A stretch of DNA of 64,000 bases. Origin: Gammaproteobacteria bacterium (GTDB lineage: Bacteria > Pseudomonadota > Gammaproteobacteria > Pseudomonadales > Azotimanducaceae_A). Location: assembly GCA_012960755.1 (NCBI GenBank), contig DUAT01000073.1, positions 52,852 through 116,851 on the forward strand, in the 5' to 3' direction. Made by a program: the position numbers and the translations under genes. Each line of letters starts with the position of its first letter. The first letter of the stretch is position 1. Of this stretch, positions 33,586-40,857 are shown piece by piece. Below the pieces are notes generated by a model that saw only the letters and a list, made by a program, of their open reading frames with translations, searched no databases and had not been told where the DNA came from.

Positions 33586-34845
33586 TTATTGCTTTGTCAT
33601 GATCATCGCCGACCCGGTTCCCGGTGTCCCCCAGCCAAGGTTGGCCGTCAATTCGACGTCGCGAACCTGGCGACAGCCGCCCTCACTATAATCATAGCTA
33701 TGCCGGCGTTTGCCGTCACTGCCGATAGGGCAGCTGTCATCCACATCGGTACGGAGCTGGCGAACATTTTCAATCACCATGTTAATACCGTGGGTATAGC
33801 CCTCACAGAGATGCCCCCCACTGGTATTGTTAGGTCTGGCGCCTCCCAGCCGCATGGTGCCGTTGGAAACGTAATCGCCGCCCTCCCCTTTTTTACAGAA
33901 TCCGTAGTCTTCCAGTTGCATAAGTGTGGTGAACGTGAATGCATCGTATGAGCCGGTTACATCAATATCCTCCGGCCCGACGCCTGCATTTGGCCACAGA
34001 ATATCCTTGCCGAAATGTCCTGCGACGGTAGATATAGGACCGGATTGATAGTGATTATCTGCCCGGGGTTTGCAGCAGCGGCCCACGACTGACTGTATCA
34101 CCGCGGGTGTGTGTTGGCAGTCCCTGGCTCTTTCAATACTCGTCACAATAAGGGCAGTACCATTATCTGTTTCCACACAGCAATCAAGCAGGTGCAATGG
34201 TTTGACGATCATCCGGGAAGCAAGCACATCGTCAACCGTGACTCGCTTTTGGTAGTAGGCCTTTGGGTTGTTGGACGCGTGCTCTGAGTGTATGGCCTTG
34301 ACCGCTGCAACCTGTTCAGGTGTCGTGCCATAGTCATACATGTGGCGCATAAAGGATTGGCAGAACATTTGACCGGCGCTCATCAGGCCGTAACTTCGTG
34401 TGTAGAGTGAGCCGCCAGTCAAGGGGGCAGCGGCTCCACGACCCCCAGTGCCACCGATTCGAATCTGGCTGTAGCCATTCATGGCGCGAAAGATAGCCAC
34501 GGTATTACACATGCCTGCCTCAATAACGCCTATGGCAATGCCAACCAGTGCTTCAATACTGGACCCACCGCCGTAGGTGTCCATGTAGAAGTTGGGTCGG
34601 ATGCCTAACTCCCCGGCGATGACAGGCGATGTGGTGGAATCATTGAAACTGTAGGACAACATGCCATCGATGTCGCCGGATTCCAGACCCGCATCCGCTA
34701 TGGCCTTTCTCACGGCCTGGGTGCCCAGGACGCGCGTCGTTACACCAGAACCCCTGACGTAGCCGGTTTCGCCGACGCCAACGATGGCGTACTTACCGCG
34801 AAGATATTTGCTGCTGGTTGCATCAATATCCGCTTGTGGTGTCAT
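33586..34845 (-). CDS. Thiolase-like protein of the Ltp2/SCP-x group, no nucleophilic Cys
   Basis: A 419-residue thiolase fold. The N-terminal half has 'YAIVGVGETGYVRGSG' and 'QAVRKAIADAGLESGDIDGM'. At the nucleophile loop the sequence is 'MDTYGGGSSIEALVGIAIGV', with Gly/Ser where degradative thiolases have Cys; the C-terminal half retains a His in 'GGHLCEGYTHGINMVIE'. Loss of the Cys argues against thiolytic cleavage and favours the retro-aldol role known for Ltp2-type proteins working with a DUF35 partner, which is encoded next. The gene is preceded by a 16-bp tandem repeat. Confidence 0.82.
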   Translation of the reverse strand: MTPQADIDATSSKYLRGKYAIVGVGETGYVRGSGVTTRVLGTQAVRKAIADAGLESGDIDGMLSYSFNDSTTSPVIAGELGIRPNFYMDTYGGGSSIEALVGIAIGVIEAGMCNTVAIFRAMNGYSQIRIGGTGGRGAAAPLTGGSLYTRSYGLMSAGQMFCQSFMRHMYDYGTTPEQVAAVKAIHSEHASNNPKAYYQKRVTVDDVLASRMIVKPLHLLDCCVETDNGTALIVTSIERARDCQHTPAVIQSVVGRCCKPRADNHYQSGPISTVAGHFGKDILWPNAGVGPEDIDVTGSYDAFTFTTLMQLEDYGFCKKGEGGDYVSNGTMRLGGARPNNTSGGHLCEGYTHGINMVIENVRQLRTDVDDSCPIGSDGKRRHSYDYSEGGCRQVRDVELTANLGWGTPGTGSAMIMTKQ

Positions 34846-34882
34846 TGGATTCTCCCTGGTTCATGTTTTGTGTTGTTACAAT

Positions 34883-34930
34883 AAAGTCTTGTCAAAATAG
34901 AGTCTTGTCAAAATAAACTCTTGCCAAAAT
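34883..34930. repeat. 16-bp tandem repeat, three copies
   Basis: AAAGTCTTGTCAAAAT, AGAGTCTTGTCAAAAT and AAACTCTTGCCAAAAT follow without gaps. They fill about half of the 93-bp space between the alpha/beta hydrolase stop and the thiolase-like start, inside the catabolic operon. Confidence 0.92.
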
Positions 34931-34938
34931 ACAGCCTG

Positions 34939-35718
34939 CTAAGAGTTTTGCTGAATAAAATCGGTGACCGCCTGGTTAAATTGTTCCGGGCATTCCATGT
35001 TTACCGCATGGCCAGCGGGTAAATCAACCAGACTTGTTTCAGGCATATTGGCTTTTATAAAGTCCCGGTGCACCTGAAAACGTTTTTCTTCCTTGCCGCA
35101 GACCAGGAGTGCAGGTCGCGTATTACGCTTCAGTTCGTCCCGGATGGAGACCGTCGCATTGGTATAGGCGATATTTCTGCCGATAGCTACTGGACTGATG
35201 AGGCGTGCATCCTCCACCAGCATCTGTTTGATTTCTTCCGGAAGTCGCCTGGCGTATCTTGGATGGACTGGTATCTTCTCGATGATCTCAATTCCGCCCT
35301 CTTTAAAGTGCTTGACCACGTCTGCCGCGGCTCGCTCCTCGGGCCGGGGAGAAAATGCCGAGGATGAATTGGTAAAGATATGGGCAAAAGTATGTTGCGG
35401 ATATTCAAAGGCATAACGAATCGTTAGTCCAGCACCCAGGGAGTAGCCGCACAGGAACCATTTCTCAACTCCAATGGCTCGTCTTATGGCATCGAACTGA
35501 AGTAAATAGTTGGCAGGTAAATAGGCATCGGCTTGCACCGGCGTCGGCGACCGCCCATGGCCATAGAGTTCCACGGTTACCGGTGTACACACTTCTCCCA
35601 ATGCTTCGAGATTGGAGTGCCATTGAGCCCGGCTCGACAGAAAACCATGTACCAGTAACAACGGTGGCCCGGTTCCAGCATGAACATCGTAGTGTAAATC
35701 AAGCATATTCGGGGCCAC
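34939..35718 (-). CDS. Alpha/beta hydrolase
   Basis: A 259-residue alpha/beta hydrolase. Oxyanion region 'PLLLVHGFLSSRAQWHSNL', nucleophile elbow 'FLCGYSLGAGLTIRYAF' (Ser in GYSLG), acid in 'LLVCGKEEKRF' and catalytic His in 'DLPAGHAVNMEC'. The start is GTG 35718, with an alternative ATG at 35706; neither has a good ribosome site, so coupling to the upstream gene is likely (14 bases between its stop and this start). It belongs to the seven-gene catabolic operon and probably opens a C-C bond of a dicarbonyl intermediate or an ester or lactone. Confidence 0.86.
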   Translation of the reverse strand: MAPNMLDLHYDVHAGTGPPLLLVHGFLSSRAQWHSNLEALGEVCTPVTVELYGHGRSPTPVQADAYLPANYLLQFDAIRRAIGVEKWFLCGYSLGAGLTIRYAFEYPQHTFAHIFTNSSSAFSPRPEERAAADVVKHFKEGGIEIIEKIPVHPRYARRLPEEIKQMLVEDARLISPVAIGRNIAYTNATVSIRDELKRNTRPALLVCGKEEKRFQVHRDFIKANMPETSLVDLPAGHAVNMECPEQFNQAVTDFIQQNS

Positions 35719-35732
35719 TAGCAGTCAAGGGA

Positions 35733-36752
35733 TCAGGCGAGGGTCTCTATTCGATAGGCGTGGGCCGCCGTATCGTGGAACAGGTCCCGTTTTTCACCTG
35801 CCGAGTAATCACTGGCGATGCGTTTGTAGGCATTCCACAACACAACGTAACCAGCACCGCGTTTATCAACCGGGAAATTTGATTCGAACATACATCTATT
35901 CGCGCCAAACTGATCGATCACGTATTGAATTGGCTCCCGCCAGGGTACAGCCAGTGCTTCTGAACTGGGCGGTGCTTGCTGCTTGTCCCAGCGAAAGCCC
36001 ATCATTGGCATGCCGATGCCACCGAGTTTCAGATAAATATTTGGACAGCTTGCGAGTTCGGCCATCGCATTACGCCAGAAATCGAGGATCTCTTCCCGCC
36101 GGTCTTTATAGGGACCGGTACCAAGGATACAACCCAGGTGATTGACAACGATGGGGGTGTCAGGACAGGCCCTGGCAACATCTACCAATTCTGGTAACTG
36201 CGGGTAGTACACCATCGCGTCATAGGTATAACCCATTGCACCCACCTTGCGTACCCCGGCCAGATAATCAGGGTTATCCATCGCCGTCGATGAACCCATT
36301 GCAAGTGGCGGATGATCATCCTGTGCCGTGATGTATCGAACACCGCGGAACCGACCCCGACCGGCCTCTTCATGCGCGAGCAGGACTTCTTCGACCCTAT
36401 CTCCCAATGATAGGTCGGCATTACCCATTATTGCCGCGATCTCGGCCTGACCGGTGCTGGTACTCTGTTCTGCCAGTTCAGCAACAAACTCCACCTCTCC
36501 AACCGAACGTAAATGCTCAGGCCCCTGTTGGCGGTATTCTGCGTGGCATTCCAGGAATACTGTCTGTTGGATATTGTGACCCGCAGAGGTATCCTTGTGC
36601 AGATCCGAGAGCAAATAGGGCCAGCCGGTATGGCCTGCATCGAGCCAAAGATGGTGATGTGCATCGCAAATCGGAAGCGCAGGCTCCAGGGCCTCCTCTT
36701 GCACCTGGTTAATCCACGCGTCGTGTTCTTCAGCAGTTCGTTTGGCAGCCAT
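35733..36752 (-). CDS. Amidohydrolase, amidohydrolase_2 family
   Basis: A 339-residue metal-dependent TIM-barrel hydrolase of the group that includes 2-pyrone-4,6-dicarboxylate lactonase and related decarboxylases. The metal motif is 'ICDAHHHLWLDAGHTGWPYL', later ligands lie in 'PIVVNHLGCILG' and the closing Asp in 'CMFESNFPVDKRGAGY'. AGGAAGG lies just before the ATG. Inside a CoA-linked catabolic operon it may hydrolyse a lactone or decarboxylate a ring acid; this is an inference. Confidence 0.87.
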   Translation of the reverse strand: MAAKRTAEEHDAWINQVQEEALEPALPICDAHHHLWLDAGHTGWPYLLSDLHKDTSAGHNIQQTVFLECHAEYRQQGPEHLRSVGEVEFVAELAEQSTSTGQAEIAAIMGNADLSLGDRVEEVLLAHEEAGRGRFRGVRYITAQDDHPPLAMGSSTAMDNPDYLAGVRKVGAMGYTYDAMVYYPQLPELVDVARACPDTPIVVNHLGCILGTGPYKDRREEILDFWRNAMAELASCPNIYLKLGGIGMPMMGFRWDKQQAPPSSEALAVPWREPIQYVIDQFGANRCMFESNFPVDKRGAGYVVLWNAYKRIASDYSAGEKRDLFHDTAAHAYRIETLA

Positions 36753-36770
36753 GGCCTTCCTATTGTTGTT

Positions 36771-38036
36771 CTAGCTGGTTATATTTCGCGGTACATCCCG
36801 GAACGGTCGATCTGTGTCGGTCCTCGGTTCTTTCGGTAGTCCCAGCACGCGCTCTGAGATGATGTTACGTTGAATCTCATCGGTTCCCCCGGCAATAGAA
36901 ACTGCCGGTACCGAGATCAGTATCTCTGCAATCAACCCATTAACCGGTCCGTCTTCTTTGCTCAGCATTGAATCAGCGCCAGAAATCAAGGTATGAACGT
37001 GGGCAGCAGCCCGGGCAACATTGCTCGATGCCAGCTTGCCCAGTGAGCCTTCCGGTCCCTGGGGACGCCCCAACAGTTGTGCTTCCCTGGCCCGACGCGC
37101 CATCCACTGACTACTTTTGTGGAGGATCAGCGCCCGGGCGATTTCCTGACGAGCAACCGGGTCTTCAATGGCGCCCGTCGCTTTGGCACGTTCCAGCATC
37201 CAGTCTGCACGACCCGCCCTTTGTGGATACCACTTGTAGGGTTCCATGGCGGTTTTGTTTTCGGCTTCGAGTTCTTTAAATATGCTCCCCTCACCCGCAT
37301 CACCACTACTAAACTGACGCAAGCCATCTGCTCCCCGGCGTTCGTTGGCGAGGGTAGTCATGGCAACTGCCCAGCCCTGGTTAAGTTTACCAACCAGCAT
37401 ATCCTTCGGCACCACAGCATCTGTCATGAAAACTTCATTGAAAGAGGCATGGCCATTCATCTGCCGAAGCGGTCTGACCTCAACGCCCACCTGGCCAATC
37501 TCTATCACAAAGTATGACAAGCCCTGGTGTTTACTCACATCCCAGTCGGTGCGAGTCAGCAGCAAACCATACTGGGCATGATGCGCACTCGTCGTCCAGA
37601 CCTTCTGGCCATTAATATTCCAGTTGTCGCCTTGCAGATCTGCCCTGGTTGTCAAACCTGCCAGATCTGAACCACTACCTGGCTCACTGAATAACTGGCA
37701 CCAGTTATCCTCACCGGTGAGGATTCTGCGCAGGAATTTTTGTTTCAGAAAATCCGTCGCGTGTTCCAGCAAGGTGGCAGCGGCCAGCATCCTGACCCCT
37801 GATTGGGCCACACCGACCGCACCAGCATTGAGTATCTCCTCCTGCACAGCATTGACGAGAGCAACCGGCAGGTTGCGGCCATACCATTGTTTCGGCCAGC
37901 CTGGTACCCCCCAACCTGAATCAGCGAGCATGTTGCGCCATTGCACCAGTGGCATGTCAGGATCCCAGTTCTCACTGAGCCATTGTCTGACCTCATCCCT
38001 GACTGAATTTTCTTCACTCATTTTCTCCGCACTCAT
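36771..38036 (-). CDS. Acyl-CoA dehydrogenase, first of a pair
   Basis: A 421-residue acyl-CoA dehydrogenase. Visible are 'LVNAVQEEILNAGAVGVAQSG' of the helical domain, 'QLFSEPGSGSDLAGLTTRA' and 'INGQKVWTTSAHHAQYGLLL' of the beta domain that binds FAD and substrate, and the C-terminal 'SIAGGTDEIQRNIISERVLGLP' typical of GGT-EIQRN members. The frame opens at 38078, but ATG 38036 overlaps the previous gene's stop as ATGA and is the natural coupled start. Paired genes of this kind (FadE28/FadE29 type) form alpha2-beta2 enzymes in steroid degradation; the same is likely here. Confidence 0.9.
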   Translation of the reverse strand: MSAEKMSEENSVRDEVRQWLSENWDPDMPLVQWRNMLADSGWGVPGWPKQWYGRNLPVALVNAVQEEILNAGAVGVAQSGVRMLAAATLLEHATDFLKQKFLRRILTGEDNWCQLFSEPGSGSDLAGLTTRADLQGDNWNINGQKVWTTSAHHAQYGLLLTRTDWDVSKHQGLSYFVIEIGQVGVEVRPLRQMNGHASFNEVFMTDAVVPKDMLVGKLNQGWAVAMTTLANERRGADGLRQFSSGDAGEGSIFKELEAENKTAMEPYKWYPQRAGRADWMLERAKATGAIEDPVARQEIARALILHKSSQWMARRAREAQLLGRPQGPEGSLGKLASSNVARAAAHVHTLISGADSMLSKEDGPVNGLIAEILISVPAVSIAGGTDEIQRNIISERVLGLPKEPRTDTDRPFRDVPRNITS

Positions 38037-39169
38037 TGCAGTTGCCCCCAGTGTTGGATGAGATTTTCGCGATGGCATTCAGGTCCATCCAGCAACACCT
38101 CGCTGCTTTTTGCCCGTTTGAAATACAGGTGTGTGTCATTTTCCCAGGTGAATCCAATCCCACCGTGGATCTGGATAGTGGCGGCAGCTACCCGCAAGTA
38201 GGTGTCTGAGGCACAAGCCTTGGCGAGCGAGGCAATTGCCCTGAGATCATGTGCACCGTCCGCAGCGGCTTCGGCCGCGTAGTAAGCCGCGGACTTAGCC
38301 AATTCAACGTCCAGTAAAAGATCAGCACATTTATGTTTGATGGCCTGAAACGAGCCAATGGTTCGGCCAAACTGAACCCGGAGCTTGGCGTAATCTATGG
38401 CATTCTCAAACAGTTTCTGGGCACCACCAACCATTTCACTGGCCAGCGCAATACAGGACAGATTCAGGGTTTGCTGTAACGCTTCTGCAGCGCCACCGAT
38501 TTCGCCGAGCGGTTCGGCTTCAACTTGAGTGAACGTCAGTATGGACAGTTTGCGTGTCTCATCGATGGTACTGAGCAGACGCTTGTCCAAACCCGGGGCG
38601 TCACTTCTTACGATAAAACAGCTGATCCCCTCATCACCACTCGAATTCGGGAGACGAGCCGCAACGACGATCAGGTCAGCAACCAATCCATCGAGTACAA
38701 AGCTCTTTACGCCATTCAAAAGAAAACGTCCTTGATCCGGCGTTGCAATCATCTCGATACCGGAGGAACCCCACAACCCTTTCGGTTCGGCGAGGGCAAG
38801 GGCTGCAAGTCGTTCACCGTTGGCCAGGTCAGGCAGCAATTTCTCCTTATCTGATTCCGATCCGGCTTGCAGTATTGCCGTGGTCGCAAGTACAGATGAA
38901 CCCAGGTAAGGCGCGCACAACAGGGTTCGACCCATTTCCTCAAGTGCAATACCCACCTCAACGGGCCCGAAACCCTGACCACCATACTGCTCGGGAATGT
39001 GCAAACCCGCCAGGCCCAGTGACGAGGCCAGATTCTGCCAAACTGCCTTGTCATACCCATCATCAGTCTGCATCAGACGCCGCACTTCTGTCGTCGCCGA
39101 ATTAGCTTCCATGAATTTCCTGACGAAATCCCGAAACTGTTGTTGTTCATCCGTAAAACTAAATCTCAT
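38033..39169 (-). CDS. Acyl-CoA dehydrogenase, second of a pair
   Basis: A 378-residue acyl-CoA dehydrogenase-fold protein starting 'MRFSFTDEQQQFRDFVRKFM'. It has 'LHIPEQYGGQGFGPVEVGIALEEMG', 'FLLNGVKSFVLDGLVADLIVVAA' and 'TIQIHGGIGFTWENDTHLYFKRAK', but ends soon after, without the C-terminal GGT-EIQRN motif its neighbour has. The complementary content of the two proteins is what is seen in heteromeric acyl-CoA dehydrogenases. It is the first gene of the operon that runs down to 32588 and overlaps the next gene by four bases. Confidence 0.9.
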   Translation of the reverse strand: MRFSFTDEQQQFRDFVRKFMEANSATTEVRRLMQTDDGYDKAVWQNLASSLGLAGLHIPEQYGGQGFGPVEVGIALEEMGRTLLCAPYLGSSVLATTAILQAGSESDKEKLLPDLANGERLAALALAEPKGLWGSSGIEMIATPDQGRFLLNGVKSFVLDGLVADLIVVAARLPNSSGDEGISCFIVRSDAPGLDKRLLSTIDETRKLSILTFTQVEAEPLGEIGGAAEALQQTLNLSCIALASEMVGGAQKLFENAIDYAKLRVQFGRTIGSFQAIKHKCADLLLDVELAKSAAYYAAEAAADGAHDLRAIASLAKACASDTYLRVAAATIQIHGGIGFTWENDTHLYFKRAKSSEVLLDGPECHRENLIQHWGQLQ

Positions 39170-39260
39170 GGTTTATCCTTCATCGGCCACACTCGAATAC
39201 GTCGAAGTGCATTTATCATGGATGGTTGCCAGAGAAGCCCCGTAACCCAGACCCGACCGA

Positions 39261-39665
39261 CTAGCGAGGATCCAAACGGACCAGGTATCTGGGTGGAAAC
39301 CCGGTCAATATCCGAAACGGTAAAGGCAGGCTATTTTCACCATTTACCCGATCATGTTCCTCATCGACTACTGGCACTGCGACATAAGCCGCCTTGTCTT
39401 CTCCCGCCAGTACAATTTCTACATTTGGATTCTCCAGCACCTGGTGGTACCAGGCGCGGGGCCAATGGTTCGCGGCAACATAGAACTGGCCATTACTCTC
39501 CAGACGAGCCACAACCCGATCATTCTTGCTGCCATCTTCATCGGTCGTGGTAATAACCAGTGTGGTTTCACCGGCAGGCTGATAGTACCCAAGCAGCGAT
39601 TCAAACAATACTATAATACCCAGGTACACGAGCAACAAAATTCCGATAATCTTGACGGCTTTCAC
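39261..39665 (-). CDS. Membrane-anchored deazaflavin/FMN reductase-like protein (DUF385)
   Basis: A 134-residue protein: an N-terminal membrane helix (residues 4-25, 'VKIIGILLLVYLGIIVLFESLL') then a split-barrel domain with 'LVITTTDEDGSKNDRVVARLESNGQFYVAANHWPRAWYHQVLENPNVEI'. That pattern belongs to the nitroreductase/F420-dependent (DUF385) group. Residues binding the cofactor cannot be checked here. It lies 91 bases upstream of the catabolic operon in the same direction and may be co-transcribed. Confidence 0.72.
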   Translation of the reverse strand: MKAVKIIGILLLVYLGIIVLFESLLGYYQPAGETTLVITTTDEDGSKNDRVVARLESNGQFYVAANHWPRAWYHQVLENPNVEIVLAGEDKAAYVAVPVVDEEHDRVNGENSLPLPFRILTGFPPRYLVRLDPR

Positions 39666-39701
39666 TTTGAGGCACCTTCTGTGATGTTTTCTTCATTATA
39701 G

Positions 39702-39874
39702 GGAACCTCTGATTAAGTGTATATTTTCGTCAGGGTAAGGAAGGAGAGAATGGAGAAAAGTTGTTAATATGTCGTACATTAACAACTTTTCGGAATTCAG
39801 TCCTGACACTGACATGGCGTAAATAGTGGTGCGGCATACCGAGACGCGGCATGCCGACCTTAATCAGAGGTTCC
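39702..39874. mobile_element. Miniature inverted-repeat element, copy 1 (173 bp)
   Basis: Perfect 16-bp terminal inverted repeats, GGAACCTCTGATTAAG at 39702-39717 and its complement at 39859-39874, flanked on both sides by ATAG, a probable 4-bp target duplication. Inside is a second inverted repeat, AAAAGTTGTTAAT ... ATTAACAACTTTT (about 39757-39791). It has no coding capacity. A diverged second copy lies at 49816-49970 in the opposite orientation. Confidence 0.88.
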
Positions 39875-39914
39875 ATAGGATCATAATCGAATTTCAGACC
39901 AAAATGCGAACCCT

Positions 39915-40373
39915 GTGACTGATGTAGGAACTGATCTAACAGCCGGTCGGTGCAAGTGCGGCGCTGTGCACTACACATTACAAGCGCCACCGCTTTTCAC
40001 CCATGCCTGTCACTGTCTGGATTGCCAGAAGCACACCGGCCAGGCATTTTCTCTCACCACATTTGTATTACGCGATGAAATGATCATACATGGCGAAATG
40101 CTAGCAACGAAAGTCAGCCCAAGAAGCACGAGGCATCATTGTGCTAAATGCCAGACCCTTCTTTTTGTGTCCTCCGACGCATTCCCATTATCGGTGGTAT
40201 TGAAACCTGATACTCTCGATGACCCGGCTATCGCTCCACCCCAGACCCATATTTGGACCCGCAGGAAACAGGCAGGCTTAGTCTTGCAAGAGGATGTTCC
40301 ACAGTTTGAAGAACAGTATGATCGTGAGATGGTCTGGCCGAAGGAAAGCCTGGCGCGTCTTAGAGAAATTTAG
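39915..40373 (+). CDS. GFA-family zinc protein (CENP-V/Mis18 fold)
   Basis: A 152-residue GFA domain protein with three zinc-binding clusters: 'AGRCKCGAVHY', 'HACHCLDCQKHTGQAF' and 'HHCAKCQTLLF'. The family is named after glutathione-dependent formaldehyde-activating enzyme, but most members have no proven activity. The start is GTG 39915; the only ATG upstream is out of frame. It begins 40 bases after the right end of the inverted-repeat element, which may therefore carry or displace its promoter. Confidence 0.83.
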   Translation: MTDVGTDLTAGRCKCGAVHYTLQAPPLFTHACHCLDCQKHTGQAFSLTTFVLRDEMIIHGEMLATKVSPRSTRHHCAKCQTLLFVSSDAFPLSVVLKPDTLDDPAIAPPQTHIWTRRKQAGLVLQEDVPQFEEQYDREMVWPKESLARLREI

Positions 40374-40404
40374 AAAAACCACACACCAATATCAGCTAGC
40401 CGTA

Positions 40405-40626
40405 TCAGCCTGCAGTCGCTGTTTCGTCTCGTTCCAGCATTCGAAACAATATGCTTTCATTGGGAATATACGGACCCGGTCGGCGTATTCGTTCGAGGTA
40501 TCCTTTATCCACCAGTTTGTTCAATGTGGACAATCGACAGCAGCCAATTTGACTCACAGAAAACCAAACGTCGCGGTGTGTAATCATCGCGAGCGCCTTT
40601 TCCTCATATACCGTTAACAACGCCAT
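40405..40626 (-). CDS. Small winged-helix-like protein
   Basis: A 73-residue frame from ATG 40626, with AAGGA eight bases upstream, ending at 40405. The stretch 'SVSQIGCCRLSTLNKLVDKGYLERIRRPG' resembles the recognition helix and wing of MarR/winged-helix regulators. It is short for such a regulator and lacks a dimerisation helix. The open frame extends to TTG 40659, which I reject because the ATG has the ribosome site. It converges on the GFA gene; its target is unknown. Confidence 0.6.
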   Translation of the reverse strand: MALLTVYEEKALAMITHRDVWFSVSQIGCCRLSTLNKLVDKGYLERIRRPGPYIPNESILFRMLERDETATAG

Positions 40627-40857
40627 AAAGTCGTTCCTTGAATCCAGTTCTGTATACAAGCTCTATATACAAGTTCCCTTTTAGAGATAGAGCAGATACC
40701 GTGCCAATCGGCAGAGCATCCTTGAAATTCCATAAATGACTGATTACGTTATATTCTAAGGTTATTTCCGAATTAGCACCACTGTTTCGATTGCATTGTA
40801 ATGTAACTCTAAGATGACATAATGACCAAATGTGTTACGACAGCGTATCAATGCCTG

